Source of the DNA: Bedellia somnulentella
Taxonomy: Eukaryota > Arthropoda > Insecta > Lepidoptera > Bedelliidae
Length of the DNA stretch: 64,000 nucleotides
Reading direction: 5' to 3'
Assembly: GCA_963576735.1 (NCBI GenBank)
Contig: OY755175.1
Coordinates: 12,726,401-12,790,400, forward strand
This document shows positions 1-11,451 of the stretch, in pieces. The notes beneath the pieces were generated by a model that searched no databases, was not told where the DNA came from, and worked only from the letters and a program-made list of their open reading frames with translations. The translations under genes and the position numbers were made by a program. The stretch's first letter is position 1. Every line of letters starts with the position of its first letter.

Positions 1-51
1 GGCGGAGACCGGTGACTTTGAAAGGTGGTTAGGGTGCGTTCCATTTCAACA

Positions 52-246
52 GTAAAGAAAGGAAATGTTTTATTTATTTGAGCTGCGACATGAAGTTTAT
101 TGTGGTCTGGCGGCAGCGGCGACGGCAGGTCGCGACGGACTAAATGACTAATGTTTTGCGGCAGCTGCGAGAACTTTTCTGTCGAATATTCGCTTTAGGA
201 GCAATGCTTCCGAAAAATAGAGAGCTTGGTGACAAACGATAGATAT
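52..246 (+). repeat. Segmental duplication block A, first copy
   Basis: This block pairs with 14782-14975 in the same orientation. Both begin GTAAAGAAAGGAAATG, pass through a GC-rich GGCGGC-type stretch, share TTCTGTCGAATATTCGC, and end ACAAACGATAGATA. Differences are point changes and small indels in the GGC stretch. No reading frame is conserved, so it looks non-coding. It is the first of eight collinear blocks of the tandem duplication. Confidence 0.85.
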
Positions 247-299
247 TCGGCTAATTTGATCATCCTAAATAAATAATTGAATTTGAAAATTTATTGTAT

Positions 300-662
300 C
301 ATTTATTCTATATTCGATTCATTGCGTTGAAGACAACAAGCATTTAAATTTCAAGACAAAACGTCAACACTATATTATTATTTTACTTTTTTCTTCATAA
401 GTAACATAATTTAGGTCAAAAGATTTATCCAGTATGAACTACAAAGGCATGTGCATTAGTAAAACTAGCTCATTGAAAATGATTCCAACTAAAACACTTC
501 AATATGAAGTAGGTTGCCAAGAGTCATAAGCGCAAACGCTTAAGATCTCAAATGGAGCCAAGATTCCAACTTTAAGTGCAAAAGTATGGAGTGGCCGTTT
601 TATCTCTTAAAATACTTATTATGTGATATGGTTATGAAAAACCAAATTAAACCTTTTTTAAA
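300..662 (+). repeat. Segmental duplication block B, first copy
   Basis: Pairs with 17915-18284. Shared landmarks are ATTCATTGCGTTGAAGA, GTAAAACTAG, CACTTCAATATGAAGTAGG and AAATGGAGCCAAGATTCCAA. The LINE 3' fragment that follows is present in both copies at the same place, so that LINE inserted before the duplication. Confidence 0.85.
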
Positions 663-886
663 ACGACATACATACTAGCATATACATTTATACTCACGCA
701 CGCCATTAGTTCTCACCGGGGTAGGAAGTCGATAGTCTCCACTTTTTACGATCCTGGCAAATTTCTCGAGCTTCATTTACATTCATAATTTTTTTCATAC
801 TTGCCCTTTTGCTCTTGAGACTTTGGAAGCCCACTATATTGAGTAAATTCTCTATTTGATCTAAATTGAAACCACCCACATACGAC
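663..886 (-). pseudogene. LINE ORF2 C-terminus and TATG tail, fragment
   Basis: On the minus strand a frame of about 58 codons reads through EAREICQDRKKWR and then a YPGEN stop (stop codon at 706-708), followed by GGCGTGYGTGAG and a TATG-like tail. The same C-terminus occurs at 47892-48146 as EAREVCQDRTKWR, where the tail is clean. This is the 3' end of a non-LTR retrotransposon, 5'-truncated. The clade is uncertain. It is shared with the paralogous block at 18285-18445. Confidence 0.7.
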
Positions 887-896
887 TAATAGTATT

Positions 897-1133
897 ACAT
901 ACATACATACATATACTCACGGCTATAAATCCCTAGAAGGGGTAGCAAGAGCTAAGGAATTAAAAACTTTGGAAGTTGCGTGGGGAAAAGATGGTAAAAT
1001 AAAGGTTGTTGGTGATGGGGCTCCAACCGCATCGCCCAAAAATCCCTTAAAAGCCCCAATACCGTTAGTCGCCTCTTACTTACACCCTCCGGAAGAAATG
1101 GGGCAGTGCTATTCTAAGCCGACAATACACAGC
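897..1133 (-). mobile_element. TATG-tailed SINE, near full length
   Basis: Minus-strand copy of the commonest repeat in the window. Read on the minus strand it starts near TGTCGGCTTAGAATAGC, contains GTAAGAGGCGACTAACGG and a GGTTGGAGCCCC stretch, and ends CCGTGAGTATATGTATGTA. An apparent 75-codon frame across it is only a chance frame in the repeat. Confidence 0.75.
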
Positions 1134-1670
1134 AAAAATAGTATTATGAGTGTAATTTTACATACCAGTATATTTCAAACACAACTATGGCTGTAACTCA
1201 AAAAGTGTAAGCATAAATCAATTTTTCACGTGTATTTACGTGTAACCCCCACGGGTAGGTTAACTATTGGTTCTAGTACCAATATTTTCGATGACACATA
1301 AACCGTCTTCCCTGTTCCTCCTTTCAACACATTCAGCCGTCAAACCTGATAAATGAAACTTGTGTTATGGTTACTGTATGGCACTACCACATATCTGCCT
1401 ATAGCTGCCATAAGATATGACTAAGAGATTTGTGGCTTATGATGTATGCAGTGGTGGTTGAGAAATGCGGAGAAATCCATCAACCTCTAATTTCTATATT
1501 TTTAACCGACTTCAAAAAAAGGAGTGTTCTCAATTCGACCGTATATTTTTTTACCCTCTCGAATTGCAAAATGGTAAAGTATGTGTTGAAACCAAGCTCT
1601 AGCTACACTATTTATTAATTGTATTCCATAGTAATCACTCACACCTAAAAAAAGATAACTACATAACATT
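1134..1670. other. Unassigned A+T-rich DNA
   Basis: No gene or recognisable element. The 62-codon frame near 1430-1618 is A+T-biased and has no family resemblance. Confidence 0.4.
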
Positions 1671-2106
1671 TAAGATAGTGCACGTGGTAAGGCACCCCCG
1701 CTGTTTTTGAATAAAAATACAAAACCCTAGTATTACTAGTCACATGCAAAATATCAGGATATGATAATGACAAGATTAGTATGTCTGATACAGGGATTAA
1801 CCAGCTCGCCTCGTGCACATGCAGTGTTCTTTCTTACTGAGCAACCGTCAAATTTCGAAATTATCCTTCGGTCTTCATTTAGCTAGCGCTTTTGCTTCGT
1901 AAAGAAGAACGTAATTTAAAAAGAACGTTTCCTAAGCGTCATCAAAATCGTGGCAGTTTATGGAGAGGCTTTTTCTGAACTGTCATATCCAGACAATCTA
2001 GAGTATTTATAAAATTGTTAAGGTTAAATGGTGGTTCGTGTAGAACATGATAAAGAGTCTTGTAAAATAAAACACAAAAAAAGATATACTTTTTCATTGG
2101 CTAATA
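1671..2106 (+). repeat. Segmental duplication block C, first copy
   Basis: Pairs with 18972-19370. Shared landmarks are CCAGCTCGCCTCGTGCACAT, GTGTTCTTTCTTACTGAGC, GCGTCATCAAAATCGTGGC and AAAGAGTCTTGTAAAATAAA. Stops in every frame and scattered small indels argue against coding. Confidence 0.85.
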
Positions 2107-2354
2107 TTGTAGTAACAAAAAAATGCTAAAACAGATAAATAAAAAAAACCACTTATATGTCATGCTTAATAAATGATGTGTTTTGCCTATAATTGGTGCA
2201 TACCTCAGGAATTTTGTGTTATTATGTGTAATCTTGTTTTTCAAAAATTGTTTTAATGTTGGCAAACCAAATTAAAAAATAAATAAATAAATTTAGATTT
2301 CGAGGTAACGTCATAACAACACAAACTATCCTACAATCAAAACTATAGATAATA

Positions 2355-2480
2355 CTAGCTTTTTGCCCGCGACTATGTTGGCGTGAACTACACATTTTGC
2401 ATCCGTTTTACATCCAAAATACCAAAGCACTATCTTAAGTTCTGTTTTTTTATATTTGTATTCCCGTGGGCTATGTAATA
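2355..2480 (-). mobile_element. Possible Helitron 3' end (minus strand)
   Basis: On the minus strand the sequence ends GTCGCGGGCAAAAAG then CTAG, followed by T. A GC-rich stretch before CTRR-T is the usual 3' terminus of Helitrons. The other end was not found, so the right coordinate is nominal. Confidence 0.35.
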
Positions 2481-2650
2481 GACATAAAGAACATTGGGGT
2501 TTTTTAAGTGATTATTGGACGATGCAGTTCGAGACCCATTTGACTACCTTTTCCCCATTTAACTTCCAAAAGTGGATAAAGAATTATTATCTCTGAAGCT
2601 GTGGCTACCCTTTTTTGGAGTTTATAGCCTTTAGTATATACTCATGAATG

Positions 2651-2878
2651 ATACATACACACATACTCACAGCTATAAATCCCTAAGGGGTAGCCAGAGC
2701 TAAGGAATTAAAAACTCCTCAGCCACTTTTGGAAAATTGAGTGGGAAAAAGAGAGTTAAATAAAGGTTGTTGGTGATGGGTCTCCAACCGCATCGCCCAA
2801 AACTCCCTTAAAAGCCCCAATACCGTTAGTCGCCTCTTACGTACACCCATCGGAAGAAATGGGGTAGTGCTATTCTAT
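2651..2878 (-). mobile_element. TATG-tailed SINE
   Basis: Minus-strand copy. It retains the CCGTGAG-type end (as TACTCACAGCTATAAATCCC on the plus strand), the GGTTGGAGACCC stretch and the GTAAGAGGCGACTAACGG block. Its head is cut a few bases after the GGGGTAGTGCTATTCTA stretch. It lies in 2107-3499, sequence that separates blocks C and D in the first unit but is absent from the second. Confidence 0.75.
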
Positions 2879-3350
2879 TACAAAGGCAAAGTGAAGGCAA
2901 AAATAACTTCACAAACTACTCAATCCAAATCTATTGAAACCTTTTGTTTGCCTAATAATTCTTAGAAGGTTCATTTTCAGACATGCTAAGCGAGTAGCCT
3001 GAAAAATTCAACTTGCTTAACTAAAACAAACCGTTGTTGTGCAAATAAAGCTATGTTAAGGTCATAACTTCATCAGACGCCAGAACTACATTATACGTAA
3101 GCAGTTACAACATGGAACATGATTGAAAGGGGGAGGCTGCTGTGGCATTGATCACAGTCATCTGTTTAAATTGTCAGTTTTATGATATTAAGCCAGTTCA
3201 TTGAACGCCGGATTTCAATACGATTACTAGACATGACGAATTAACGTGACTGAACGTCCAACTATCTGGTAAATTAAATGGTTAACCCGATGATTATGGC
3301 TGACGGTATCAGACAAATGATTCGAATTTAGTAAGGGTGAACTTCTTATT

Positions 3351-3438
3351 GCCGGCTTGGAATAGTACTACCCCATTTTTTCTCGCGGATTGTGTAGGAG
3401 GCCATTAAGGGTATTGGGTTTTTAAAATGGGTTGTTCC
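3351..3438 (+). mobile_element. TATG-tailed SINE, 5' fragment
   Basis: Starts GCCGGCTTGGAATAGTACTA and runs into AGGGTATTGGGTTTTTAA before similarity stops. The 3' half is missing. Confidence 0.55.
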
Positions 3439-3499
3439 AATTCATTTCGATGGGCATCCCAAACTAAAATCTATCTTTTTTATGTACGTCTGTAGTATT

Positions 3500-4089
3500 G
3501 AGTCTAAACAAGGCGTTCAAAGCAAAACCTAAAAAAGCCTTACAAGTGTAACCCAAAAAAAAAGCTTTCAACGTACTAATCTCTCAAAAAAGGATAGCAC
3601 AAATTTTATAAATTTAAATGTTCCACTTAAAGGCTCTTCCTATCCTGCGAAAAATGGAAAAAGGGTCGAGCTTTCGAACGCAATAAATTAAAACGTAGAA
3701 ACAAAATTTCATCGCAGCCAGGATTCTTCAGAAACTTTTTGTCAGATATCGACGAGTTAAAAGTTCAATGAGAAAATTTAATTATTGGAAAAAAATTGTC
3801 TCAGCTTTTTTCACTCGCAATGCCAACGTAGCGCATAAAAGGACCTTAATGAAGGTAGAATAGGTCTCAACTTGACGTTGTAATTTATAAGTGTCTCCCG
3901 AACTGTTATTTAATTCATGGTAAGGAAAAACGTTTTGGATGAGGTAAAATACTCAGTGGCGCTTAAATAATTTGCAGTTTTAATCTTTGTGCTCTAGAAT
4001 AGAATTGAACGTAATGAGGAATAAACCTTTTTTCTAGCGTAGCTTTTTTAAGCATAACCAGTGTTTACTTAAGTGTGATTATATTTATA
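3500..4089 (+). repeat. Segmental duplication block D, first copy
   Basis: Pairs with 19376-19953 over nearly 600 bp, the longest paralogous block. Shared landmarks are AGTCTAAACAAGG, CTTTCGAACGCAATAAA, CACTCGCAATGCCAACGTAG and AAATACTCAGTGGCGCTTAAA. No frame is preserved. Confidence 0.9.
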
Positions 4090-4118
4090 GAGGGATTTAT
4101 AGCCGTGAGTGTATCTAT
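4090..4118 (+). mobile_element. TATG-tailed SINE, 3' remnant
   Basis: Only GGGATTTATAGCCGTGAGTG and a decayed tail remain. Confidence 0.45.
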
Positions 4119-4374
4119 GCAAATTCAGAATGAAAAAAAACGCTTTATTCTTCTCGTAAGGACGCAAATTACAAAAAATTGTTTAAACTTATACTAGACA
4201 TGTGCCCTGATTTGGTCAAAAGGTACCTGGCTCGATACTTCGCTACTGTCGCAACTCAACTTCCAAAAAATAGCCGTAAATGAAATTGCTTATTTAAGTA
4301 AATATCACATAAATTGTGAGTATAGTTCATAAATAAAATTGCATAAATCGTTTTAAATGGATATGTACTAGTTT

Positions 4375-4765
4375 TTGGGGTTCCGTAGCAGAATGGCAAA
4401 AAACTAAACCCGTAAAGTTTCATCGTGTCTGTCTGTGTTTTACAGATTTTTTTTCCGAAACTAATGAGATTTAGATAAAAATGGATAGGTTGTAAACCGA
4501 AACGGCTTCAAGGTTTTAAAACAAAAATGTATGGAAGGCATCTCAGACATAAACAAGACAAAGAAAATTACATCAAACCCGTAAATGTTGTATGAAGTTT
4601 CTATAGTTTCTATATTCTATTAAAAATAAATTTGTTTGTCAAACATTAATTTCTGGAAGGTTTTAGTGTATAGAATATAAACTACCAAACCAAAAAAAAT
4701 CCTCTCCCTCCCAAACTTTTAAAATAAGAAAGTGAAATATATAAATAAAAAATATGAGTGACGTC
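4375..4765 (+). repeat. Segmental duplication block E0, first copy
   Basis: Pairs with 26998-27365. Shared landmarks are AGCAGAATGGCA/AGCCAAATGGCA, TTTCCGAAAC, GTTTGTCAAAC and CTTTTAAAATAAGAAAGTGA. The start resembles a common repeat of the GGTTCCGTAGCC type, also seen at 38040-38815, so part of the match could be repeat rather than duplication. The later part is specific to this pair. Confidence 0.65.
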
Positions 4766-4903
4766 ACGGATAATATACCAACAACATTGCGTTGCCGCGG
4801 CTCTAATAAATTAAATATTTAAAGTAGTTTAAATAAGTACGTTACCGGTGAAAGATAATCCATATTGTACACAGAACTACTGTCTAAGGAGGGTACCACT
4901 TCT

Positions 4904-5570
4904 ATGGATGTAGTACATCCAATTACTACGGGGGTGTCATCTGGTGTGAGATTGGAAGACATCAGTATGGAGCTGCGTCATTTAGGAGCGACGATCGGGG
5001 TGGATTTACAATAATTAAAAGAGAAGGTGGCAGATCTACGGCGTGAAGTAGTCAATGTGCGCTTAGCGATGGCTGATTACGATGAAAAATTCGATGTTAT
5101 TAATCACAGGAAAAATCCTCGAGCAAAAATTATCAGACGGTGCTGCTAACTTAACCACAAAGGCTCTCGAGGTTGCGGTGCAGGATTTGCAGAATAGGTT
5201 GCACGATAAGGAACAGGATATGCTAGTGAAGATATAAAGATAACGAATATCGTGGAGCAACAGGGTAGAGAACGCTGGGCACCTGATTTTGGCAATTGGC
5301 ACGAAGCTGGGAATCCAAATTGACCAAAAAGACCTAGTGTGCTGCGAACGCGTTGGCGCGCGGAGAGGAGGGAGAGCGAACGCGTCTCATCACCGTGCGA
5401 CTGGCGATCACTACGCGCTAAATTGCGCATCTACAAACCTATATACGCTCCCGCCTAAACTATGCGGCGCCGGCCTGGTACGGGCTACTCTCCAAAAAGA
5501 CTACGCCTGCAGAGGGTCCAGGACACGGTGCTCTGCCAAATGGTGAATGCCGGGCGGTACGGGTGAGTTG
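4904..5570 (+). pseudogene. LINE fossil: ORF1 joined to RT C-terminus
   Basis: From the ATG at 4904 the frame reads through EDISMELRHLGA, a stop, then LKEKVADLRREVVNVR, a heptad-like stretch typical of a LINE ORF1 coiled coil. After frameshifts the stretch KLGIQIDQKDLVCCERVG (about 5308-5361) resembles the ORF1 region before the nucleic-acid-binding domain. At about 5420 it switches abruptly to SRLNYAAPAWYGLLSKK, which belongs to the C-terminal part of a LINE reverse transcriptase. The apurinic endonuclease and most of the RT are therefore missing. Several stops and frameshifts show it is dead. I assign it to a Jockey-like element only tentatively. Confidence 0.6.
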
Positions 5571-8107
5571 AGTTGAATATTTTTCTTCGATTACCAATTC
5601 TTGCTACTACGAAACCCTTCACGACTAACGCTATGCCATTTTGAATTAGTTTTAATTTTCTCATATTTGGGCGCGGTATCATTGTACGTAAATAAAAGGG
5701 AAGCATTCGAAAAGAAAATAGAATAGATTATAGTATACAGAGGGGTTGTCGATTAGAATATACTCTGCCAAATATTAATCTTAACAATTCTTATAATTGA
5801 ATATTACTTTCACTTCAAATTAATCTCTTCTAATTATTTTGCAAACAGACAGACATATTATATAACCTATTATATTTATTACAAAATACTCATTGATTCC
5901 AAGTCACACTAGTTAGTATATCTTGGCCGTTCCAACATATAAAATGGTTAAACTTCGTTTGACGAGCACACATTTGATAGTTTAGTTTAGAGTAAATACT
6001 AACGATTGATGTTCGTGTATAATGCTCCGCTACCATTTAATAAAAACTTACTTGAGTTCCTTGGGTGTTGCTCTTCGATCTCCCAGAATTGCTGAAGAGG
6101 TTTCACTTCTCACTATTTAGTTCAGATCTGAATGCATCCAGTCTTTGATGAAAATACGATTCCCTGGCCAAAGGATACCGTACTTAGTGTAGTAATATCT
6201 TCATCAGATGATTTTTGATTCAACGCGTGCACCACACCCAATGCACATCAAAGTTTTGTTTCAACCGAGATCACTTTTATATTGTCCACAATTCCACCGA
6301 TTCACAACATAAACAATCAAATATATTCACTGCCCCTTTCTATTATTATCACAATACTCAAACTTTATACAAAATTAATTACAATACAAAATCGCCATCA
6401 AAAAAACTCAAGTCAAGACGAGTCACCATCCATCAATCCCAGACTCAATATATAGAATAGGCTAAGGCTAAGCGCATACTGCCAGAAAACAAGTACTTAA
6501 TAATCTGGCGCGAACACTTGATGTGCAAAATGAATACAATGCAACATACATTACTAAAATTTCACCCTCTTGGAACTTGGTGTTGAATATTGCATCTAAT
6601 GAAAACTTGTCGAAAAGAAGAGGATTATATAGCTTAACATTATTTTAATTCTCCAACACAAGATATACAAACAACTAATCATATTTCTAGAAAATATTAC
6701 TTTTAGATACATTGAGAACTCAAAAGGTAAGTTAAGTTAATAAAAAAATGTATGATCAACTTATATCGCTGGCCGAGAGTCCGTTAGCCATTGTTATTAC
6801 CGTTTGATGACGCCGACGTACAAAGGTTTAAGATAAAAAGTGCATAAATCCACGTATGCTGTGCCGCAGCCGCCATATCCATATGAAAATCCCCGAAACT
6901 GAATAATTTAGAGAGTTTCTGTTTGTAAACGTTCGTTTGTGGCTACCGGGGTACTTTCTGGATGTATGCGATGCTCCATAACGAGGTTAAAATGTTTTGT
7001 GTGGTAATAATTTTCATATTCGTGGCTTACCAAACTTTTGGCAGATATTCCCTAGAGGAACTTAGTGCTTTGCTTTTCGGCTAAAAGGGTTATAAAGTAA
7101 ACTTTTTTATTAATATACTAATTAATGATGCGTAAAAGTTTATCAGATCTTTGGAAAGCCATGGACATAGATTTTGTAATACTTGTTGTACCATCCGTTC
7201 ATAGTTCATCACAAATTAACGAACCTCTGACGACGGAATAAAAATGGTGAACAATATACTGAAATACGTATTATTGAAATTAAAATACGGAAAGTTTTAT
7301 AAAGTTTTGAAATATCATAATTTTTCAAAACATTCTTATGATTTAAATCAAATAATTTTTCAAGCATAGCACCAACATTAAAACGATTTACAATAATAAT
7401 AAAAATTAGCTTTTACAAATATTTGTAAACATATACCACTTTTTTGGTCTATTCATGGCACTAATTAATTTAGGTAATTTAATTATTTAACTAAAGTGTT
7501 GTTTATTCCGGGGCTCTGGCTATGGCTACCTATAGATCGGTAATTAAAAATATTCCACAATATCCCTATTATTATTTTTGAAAGAAAAAACAAACTATTT
7601 TTTTTTTTGGAAATCAAAGTATTGGTAGTAGTATTAAACGAATTAGAAAAGTATTCAAAAGAACAATACTCAATGATGTTGCATCCATGATATCTTTCAT
7701 CAGGGAAAATTTGTAAGGTTCATCTATTTCATAGCGGACAGCGGTGAAAAATCATGGCGATGTTATAATACTCACGATTTTATAAATAGATTAATATAAT
7801 TAGTAGGCCTAACTAGATGTGAGTTTTGAGATTAGGGCCTTTTTTTATTTAAGCTAATTGTAACAATCGATCGTTGTTCGGATCTTGTTCGGTATGGAAA
7901 CATTGTATCGCAAAAAGTATAAATCTCAGGCAAAATTTTATCATCGAAGAAATATAAATTAAATTGAGTTCGAATAATGCATTTTTATAAGGAATGGCTG
8001 AGAAGATTCGGGATACTCAGCTGAATTTTCATTCATTGCCTGTAATAGTAGCGGAGTTCTGGTGAAATTTCCATTTCAATCTGATTAACTTGTGATTACA
8101 TCAATAT
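5571..8107. other. Unassigned A+T-rich DNA, about 2.5 kb
   Basis: No supported gene or element. Frames here are short and A+T-biased. I found no paralogue in the second unit, so this is either specific to the first unit or deleted from the second. Confidence 0.4.
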
Positions 8108-8649
8108 TTTTTTTGTGAAAATAATTATTTTTTATTTATTTATTTATTTTGACTAAAAACATACATATTTGGATATATCACGGTATTACAAAAACAAAAT
8201 AGTTTTACTGAATACCGCATATTCGACGTACATCAATAATGAAACAAATAAAAATTTTACAAAACTACCTACAGTAACAATTCGTCATACTATATTTACA
8301 GTATGATGATAATTTCATTCGATTACGGTGACTATTTTGTCGACCAATAAACCAATTCAAAATAGAATAAAATATATATATACACGCACAAGTGTCCCTA
8401 CATACAAATATACAATATATATACATACATTATATTAAATACATCATACGTACATGATTATCAAATAGTACCTAAAATTCATTGAAATAAGTGTGAGTGT
8501 AGTTGTGTCTTGGAATATTTTTTAACAATAAAATTAAACCAGTTGGTTCATGAAATATTTTTTCAATTTATTTTTTAAATTAAGATTAGTAATATTACAC
8601 TTAAGTTCAAAAGGAAGGTTATTTATAAGTTTTGGGATTTTACACTTAA
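8108..8649 (-). other. Possible 3' end of a minus-strand LINE
   Basis: A TTTATTTATTTATTTA run at about 8131-8148 followed by A+T-rich sequence without frames looks like the A-rich tail and 3' UTR of a LINE on the minus strand. No coding match supports this. Confidence 0.25.
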
Positions 8650-8900
8650 GGGCCGGCGCTGACTGCCGGCATGGCATGGCAAAGGATTTCGGTAAGATAT
8701 AGCCATTTTTAATCTTATTACCATGAGTATAGAATTCATTTTACACAACGATGCCGACGTTCTGTCCTACCGCGGCCTCCCTCGGCATCGTTGTGTCAAA
8801 ATAAAGTAAAATGAATTCTATGCTCATGGTGATAAGATTAAAAATGGCTATATCTTACCGAAATCCTTTGCCATGCCATGCCGGCAGTCAGCGCCGGCCC
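8650..8900. mobile_element. Fold-back MITE, PIF/Harbinger-like
   Basis: A 251-bp near-palindrome. The 5' arm starts GGGCCGGCGCTGACTGCC and the 3' arm ends GGCAGTCAGCGCCGGCCC. The arms pair for roughly 110 bp, with one arm carrying about ten extra bases. It is flanked by TAA at 8647-8649 and 8901-8903. A 3-bp TWA duplication and a GG-starting inverted repeat are typical of PIF/Harbinger. There is no coding capacity. Confidence 0.75.
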
Positions 8901-8903
8901 TAA

Positions 8904-9708
8904 GCCGATTTTGACCATAACTATTAGTGAACGGTACTGTCATCAACATACTCTTCGTAGCTTGCCGCGTTCTTGAGTCATTGCATTTCTTTTAAATGTC
9001 TGTATTAAAGTAATGTTCAGCTAGTAATGCAAATTCAACTTTTAGGTTTATTGGAAGAACGCCACAGTGGTGAAAAATAAGTTTATTATCATTTTTATAT
9101 TTATATTTAATACTTTTCGGTACAATAGTTTTAAGTATCATCAATTGTAGATTATAAATCGAAAGAATAAATGAAATAGTTTCTTTTTCTATCTTCCTAT
9201 TTCATTCTAAAAAGGAACATTCCGGAATAAGATATATTTAATATAGTACATACCTTTATCTTACAATCCTTTGTTATTTTTTAAACTTCATCTTCCATCA
9301 TTTTACAAACCATCGCTTAAGTATATCGATTTCTAAAACTTTGGTTAATTTTTTTGAGATTTATAGGGGATGAATTAGTTCTAGCTTGATCCATCAAACT
9401 GTTGAAGCAGTTAGTATGAAATGAAAAATAAACATTTTTAGTCAAACTGACACCATTAACTAATGCTCTTTTACAAAAATAATATAATGGCAAAGATCAC
9501 ATGATCTTATATCTATATAGAATAATTATCCTAAATTGGATAAATCATCGCTCCTCATAATTACACATCCCTCGTTTATTCACCCTTGAGGCATGATTTT
9601 TATTACTAAATCATCGATGTATCCTTTTACAACAAAAAAATAAGAATTAGTATCGGACAATCCAATCAAAGTTATACGTTATACATGAAAATGTATGTGT
9701 CAAATTAA
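8904..9708. other. Unassigned A+T-rich DNA
   Basis: No gene seen. A minus-strand origin from a LINE is possible for about 9290-9470 but I cannot support it by motif. Confidence 0.3.
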
Positions 9709-10113
9709 CCTCCTCCATTTAGTGTCCAGAGTACGAATTCTATCCAATTGCAGCGAGGAGTGAGACAGAGAGATATGATTTCTCAGAAACTGTTCACTGC
9801 GGTATTGGAAGATGTCTTTAAGCTTCTGGACTGAAAAGGGCTCGGCATCAACATCAACGGCGAGTACATCACGCATCTTCGATTCGCTGATGATATTGTA
9901 GTTTTGGCTGAAACCACGGAAGATTTATGTAGAATGCTTAATTTCCTCAGTTGTGTATCTGAGAGAGTGGATCTTAAAATGAACATGGACAAGACAAAAG
10001 TCATGTCAAATAGCCAGCTCGGTTGGCCAGCGTTCGGGAAGCTGCGCCATATCTTCTCGTCCAAAATTCCGCAGAGTCTAAAGACAAAGTTCTTTGAGCA
10101 GTGTGTGTTATCA
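9709..10113 (+). pseudogene. LINE reverse transcriptase fragment, internally deleted
   Basis: The plus strand reads QRGVRQRDMISQKLF, a TGA at 9829-9831, then THLRFADDIVVLAE with the RT catalytic pair D-D in FADD. It continues through LKMNMDKTKVMSN and jumps directly to QLGWPAFGKLRHIFSSKIPQ. In the intact family a stretch of several dozen residues separates these two motifs, so there is an in-frame internal deletion near 10010. The family is the apurinic-endonuclease/RT type frequent in Lepidoptera. It ends at about 10113 against A-rich sequence. A C-terminal remnant of the same family lies at 41389-41605. Confidence 0.75.
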
Positions 10114-10407
10114 AAAAAAATAAAAAACAAAAACTTTATTTACTAAATTAATCAATATACAGTTTCAATTTACAATTACCCTCGCACTGGGCTAAGCCTG
10201 TATCGCGAGGACATATTTTAATTTGGCATAATTTGATTAACTATATTACAAAATGATATATTTAATAAGACTTTCATACAAAATTAAAGTAAAAGTATGC
10301 AATACTAAAAGGGTAATTAGAATAAAATAAGAAAAGAAAAAAATAAAATTAATAGTAAATAAACAAACAAACGTCATGCAACTTTACCATATGAGCGTGT
10401 GATTATA
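10114..10407 (-). other. Possible 3' UTR of a minus-strand LINE
   Basis: An A-rich start (AAAAAAAATAAAAAACAAAA) followed by CTCGCACTGGGCTAAGCC and TATCGCGAGG, with no frame. This looks like an inserted LINE 3' end that truncates the preceding RT fossil. Confidence 0.35.
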
Positions 10408-10470
10408 ACAATGTGTGTATGAGGTGTAATGGTGTGTGTGAGTATGTGTGTGCGTAAGTATGTGTGTTAT
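10408..10470 (+). repeat. GT-rich microsatellite
   Basis: Imperfect GTGTGTAT-type repeats. Confidence 0.7.
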
Positions 10471-10895
10471 ATCTCGTTATAACAAACAGACTTTTATAAA
10501 AGTAGAGAAAGTGGATGTAACTAGGAAAGCAGGTGAGCGGTTTGTAGATTGAAAATTTATATAATTCTCTTTTTTTTATAACAGAAAATTGTTTTATCTA
10601 AAAGTTTTCAATTATAAGTTGGGCATATTAAATCAAGTAATCACCAGTTAGCCTATATTTACAAATATGTTGCTGTATCTCTTTCAAATTAAATGTTTGA
10701 AGTTTTGGATAAGACTTTATGTATAAATTTCATTGGAACTTTTCTAGGGCGACAATTTTTTACCTAAAACTATTCACTGTATTTAATCTACATGAAGAAT
10801 GAGTTTTTTTAAGAATATTCAAGTGTAGAGGTTTGATCCTACGATACTTTATTTTTTGTTACAAAATCGTGAATGTTAATGGGTTGCCATTATTT
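10471..10895 (+). repeat. Segmental duplication block E, first copy
   Basis: Pairs with 27783-28050 and, more weakly, with 28055-28580, so this block has three copies. Shared landmarks are AACAGACTTTTATAAAAGTA, ACCTAAAACTATT and GTGTAGAGGTTTGATCCTAC. About 160 bp in the middle of this copy is missing from 27783-28050. Confidence 0.8.
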
Positions 10896-11140
10896 TAAAC
10901 CCATAGAATCTAAGTCCATGTTAGTATCATCTGTCATAAAAAATAGGGTTTGATTAGGGAAATTAAACATTATTTCTGGCTTATTTTTGCCTCAAATCAT
11001 AAACTTCAAAAACTTCTTTCTAATAAATTTTTAAATAACAGTCAATCCTAATGTGAAAAAGGATATGTTGAAACTAGAGTGCTTTGTATTGTTTTATGGA
11101 ATCTTACTTTCTAGCTATTCTGAAAAGTCATTTTGTATTC

Positions 11141-11346
11141 CCCAAATCTCTGCCACATTAAAACTGTAATCTAATTCGATAGATTGACATGTGATCAAAA
11201 GCGTGAGGGCGGTTTGTGAAAAAAAAAAAGATTCGCTAAGTCACGACCACTATTCAGCGATCAAAGACCATTTGACCTTTTCGGCTCATCTTACAATACA
11301 ACGAACTCTTCAATTAACTCAGTTTTTGCTTTATACATCATTTATC
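11141..11346 (+). repeat. Segmental duplication block F, first copy
   Basis: Pairs with 30661-30873. Shared landmarks are TTGACATGTG, GGGCGGTTTGTGAAAAAAA, ATTCGCTAAGTCACGA and CTTTATACATCATTTATC. The reading frame over this copy is not preserved in the other, so the conservation is not coding. Confidence 0.85.
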
Positions 11347-11451
11347 ACCATCAAAAACGGACTCGTTACAGTCGACATAATATTTAGACTCTTTTTAGAT
11401 GTTATTCAGTTCGTAATATCCTTCTTCGGAATATATATATATAAAATAACA

